Positions 5,983 to 7,405 of a DNA stretch of 7,405 nt are shown here, one piece after another. Positions within the stretch are counted from its first letter, which is position 1, and each line of letters begins with the position of its first letter. The DNA is from Reyranella sp. GTDB lineage: Bacteria > Pseudomonadota > Alphaproteobacteria > Reyranellales > Reyranellaceae. The position numbers and the translations under genes are program-made. The DNA is taken from the NCBI GenBank assembly GCA_021732965.1, contig JAKFVZ010000464.1, forward strand, positions 1-7,405. The letters run 5' to 3'. Below the pieces are notes generated by a model, which made no database searches, was not told the DNA's origin, and saw only the letters and a program-made list of their open reading frames with translations.

Positions 5983-7182
5983 ATGGACGTCGATGTCAGC
6001 CAGCCGCGCCTGTACCGCGAGGATAGCTGGGGGCCGCACTTCGAGAGGCTGCGGCGCGAGGACCCGGTCCACCGCCATGCGGAGAGCCCGTTCGGGCCCT
6101 ACTGGTCGGTCACCCGTCATGCCGACATCATGAAGGTCGAGCTGGATCCCGCGACCTATTCGTCCGCATCGGAACTGGGCGGCATCCAGATCACCGACCA
6201 GCCCCAGGGCGAGGAACTGCCTAACTTCATCCGCATGGATCCGCCGCGCCACACCGCCCAGCGCAAGACCGTGGCGCCGATCGTGGCGCCGTCCAACCTC
6301 GCCAACATGGAGGGGCTGATCCGCCAGCGCACCGCCCAGGTGCTGGACGGACTGCCGCGCGGCGAGACCTTCGACTGGGCCGACCGCGTCTCGACCGAAC
6401 TCACCGCCATGATGCTGGCGACCCTGTTCGACTTCCCGCAGGCCGACCGTCGCAAGCTCACCTTCTGGTCCGACGTGGCGATCTGCAACATCGAGGCCGA
6501 GGACGCGATCGTGAAGACCAACGAAGCGCGCATGGCCGAACTCCGGAACATGGCCGAGACCATGGCGGCGCTGTGGCAGGAGCGGGTGGCGAAGCCGCCG
6601 ACCTTCGACCTGATCTCGATGATGGCGCACAGCGAGGCGACGAAGAACATGCCGACGCGCGAGTTCATCGGGAACTTCGCGCTGCTGATCGTCGGCGGCA
6701 ACGACACGACCCGCAACTCGATGAGTTCGGGCCTGATGGCGATGCTCGAAAACCCGGCGGAGGTCGAGAAGGTGAAGGCCGATCCCGCGCTGATGCCGAG
6801 CCTCGTGTCGGAGTCGATCCGCTGGGCGACGCCCGTGATCCACATGCGCCGCACCGCGCGCAAGGACTGCGAACTCGCCGGCAAGCAGATCCGCGCCGGC
6901 GACAAGGTGGTGATGTGGTACGTCTCGGGCAATCGCGACGAGGCGTCGATCGACGAGCCCGAGCGCTTCGTCGTCGGCCGGCCGAAGGCACGGCATCATC
7001 TGTCGTTCGGCGCCGGCATCCATCGCTGCGTCGGCGACCGCCTCGCCGAGATGCAGATCCGGATCCTGTGGGAAGAGCTGCTGAAGCGCGAACTCGACAT
7101 CGAAGTCGTGGGGCCGCCGGTGCGGCTCTATTCCAATTTCATCCGCGGCATCCGCTCGCTGCCGGTCAGGATCCGGAATTAG
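5983..7182 (+). CDS. Cytochrome P450, CYP153-like (alkane/fatty-acid terminal hydroxylase type)
   Basis: The 399-residue soluble bacterial P450 would use O2 and electrons from a ferredoxin pair to hydroxylate a hydrophobic substrate. Landmarks in order: HFERLRREDPVH and SPFGPYWSVTRHADI near the N-terminus, FIRMDPPRHTAQRKTVAPIV (C-helix), LTAMMLATLFDFP, the I-helix oxygen-activation motif GGNDTTRN (238-245), the K-helix ESIRW (Glu277, Arg280), HMRRTARKD, VVMWYVSGNRDE, and the heme loop LSFGAGIHRCVGDRLAEMQ with the thiolate ligand Cys349. The wording of the I-helix, the WYVSGNRD segment and the heme loop closely resembles the CYP153 family, which oxidises terminal carbons of alkanes, alcohols and fatty acids; the subfamily is inferred from memory. 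CYP153 proteins are often 420-470 residues, so the N-terminus here is short. No ferredoxin or reductase gene is in the window. It is divergent from kup and ends 11 nt before the second inverted-repeat element. Confidence 0.93.
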   Translation: MDVDVSQPRLYREDSWGPHFERLRREDPVHRHAESPFGPYWSVTRHADIMKVELDPATYSSASELGGIQITDQPQGEELPNFIRMDPPRHTAQRKTVAPIVAPSNLANMEGLIRQRTAQVLDGLPRGETFDWADRVSTELTAMMLATLFDFPQADRRKLTFWSDVAICNIEAEDAIVKTNEARMAELRNMAETMAALWQERVAKPPTFDLISMMAHSEATKNMPTREFIGNFALLIVGGNDTTRNSMSSGLMAMLENPAEVEKVKADPALMPSLVSESIRWATPVIHMRRTARKDCELAGKQIRAGDKVVMWYVSGNRDEASIDEPERFVVGRPKARHHLSFGAGIHRCVGDRLAEMQIRILWEELLKRELDIEVVGPPVRLYSNFIRGIRSLPVRIRN

Positions 7183-7193
7183 AGGTCGTCATT

Positions 7194-7267
7194 GGAGCGC
7201 GCCACTCCAGTGGCGCTCAAGCTTCGCCGATCAAGAAGACACGAGCGCCACTGGAGTGGCGCGCTCC
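7194..7267. repeat. REPIN-like inverted-repeat element, copy 2
   Basis: Arms at 7194-7218 and 7243-7267 are perfect 25-nt reverse complements and identical in sequence to the arms of copy 1 at 170-244. The 24-nt loop (7219-7242) is clearly different from that of copy 1. The outer flanks also match partly: CATT before both left arms, and TGAGA two bases after both right arms. The element sits between the convergent ends of the P450 (stop at 7182) and the aldolase (stop at 7284), where a stable hairpin could protect or end transcripts from both sides. Confidence 0.9.
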
Positions 7268-7283
7268 ATTGAGACGATAAGAC

Positions 7284-7405
7284 TCAGGATGAAGAACCTC
7301 GGATCGTCTCGACGCCCGCGGCGAAGGCCTGCTGCAGCAGCCACACATCGCCCGCGATCGAGACGAAGTCGTAGCCGAGCTTCACGAACTGGGCGGCCTG
7401 TTTCG
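7284..7405 (-). CDS. HpcH/HpaI aldolase/citrate lyase-family protein, C-terminal fragment
   Basis: Only the last 39 codons and the TGA stop are inside the window. They read KQAAQFVKLGYDFVSIAGDV followed by WLLQQAFAAGVETIRGSSS. This matches the end of the class II aldolase family HpcH/HpaI (2,4-dihydroxyhept-2-ene-1,7-dioate aldolase type), where an A-x-x-F-x-x-LG-[YF]-x-F-V strand is followed by G-x-D-x-x-LL and a final helix. Such enzymes cleave or form 2-keto-4-hydroxy acids with a divalent metal in the cytoplasm. The catalytic and metal-binding residues lie outside the window, so the substrate cannot be named. The gene converges on the P450 with the repeat element between them. Confidence 0.65.
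   Translation of the reverse strand, partial: KQAAQFVKLGYDFVSIAGDVWLLQQAFAAGVETIRGSSS

Noticed and set aside
4941..6026. A 361-codon open frame on the plus strand, antisense to kup
   Set aside because: The composition (Asp, His, Arg, Gly, Gln runs) is typical of antisense frames in GC-rich DNA. There is no family motif, and it overlaps the well-supported kup and the P450 start.
5887..7023. A 378-codon open frame antisense to the P450
   Set aside because: It lies opposite a P450 with every catalytic motif. The translation is low-complexity His/Arg/Asp/Gly text with no recognisable domain.

Overview
The window is about 7.4 kb of gene-dense, GC-rich DNA. Intergenic gaps are short, Shine-Dalgarno sites are good, an IalB-family periplasmic protein is present, and the P450 resembles CYP153. 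This suggests an alphaproteobacterium, possibly a soil or freshwater Rhodospirillales/Hyphomicrobiales type such as Reyranella. The genus is an inference from gene content and protein style, not something the DNA proves.

Layout from left to right. The minus strand carries the N-terminal start of an MFS transporter that runs off the left edge (1-120). A 75-bp inverted-repeat element follows (170-244). Next come two adjacent minus-strand genes that both look broken: a class I SAM-dependent methyltransferase (264-928) with a one-base frameshift and an apparent internal deletion, and an NADPH-dependent FMN reductase (933-1502) with an in-frame TAG. A divergent promoter region (1503-1587) separates these from two plus-strand genes, an IalB-like secreted protein (1588-2061) and a 5-formyltetrahydrofolate cyclo-ligase (2090-2782). 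Converging on the latter is a minus-strand operon transcribed kup, then alpha/beta hydrolase, then GNAT acetyltransferase (5825 down to 2789). The potassium transporter kup is also interrupted by an in-frame TAG, at codon 289. Divergent from kup is an intact CYP153-like cytochrome P450 (5983-7182). It is followed by a second copy of the inverted-repeat element (7194-7267) and by the C-terminal end of a minus-strand HpcH/HpaI-type aldolase (7284-7405).

The window is mostly housekeeping and accessory metabolism: folate salvage, potassium uptake, and alkane or fatty-acid terminal hydroxylation. I found no defence island, CRISPR array or complete mobile element. Two things deserve a second look. 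The first is the pair of REPIN-like elements with identical 25-nt arms and different loops, each sitting just 3' of a stop codon. The second is the cluster of three disrupted genes. Two carry in-frame amber codons with perfectly conserved sequence on both sides, and one carries a frameshift plus loss of the SAM-ribose-binding segment. Real gene decay, assembly error and amber readthrough are the competing explanations.
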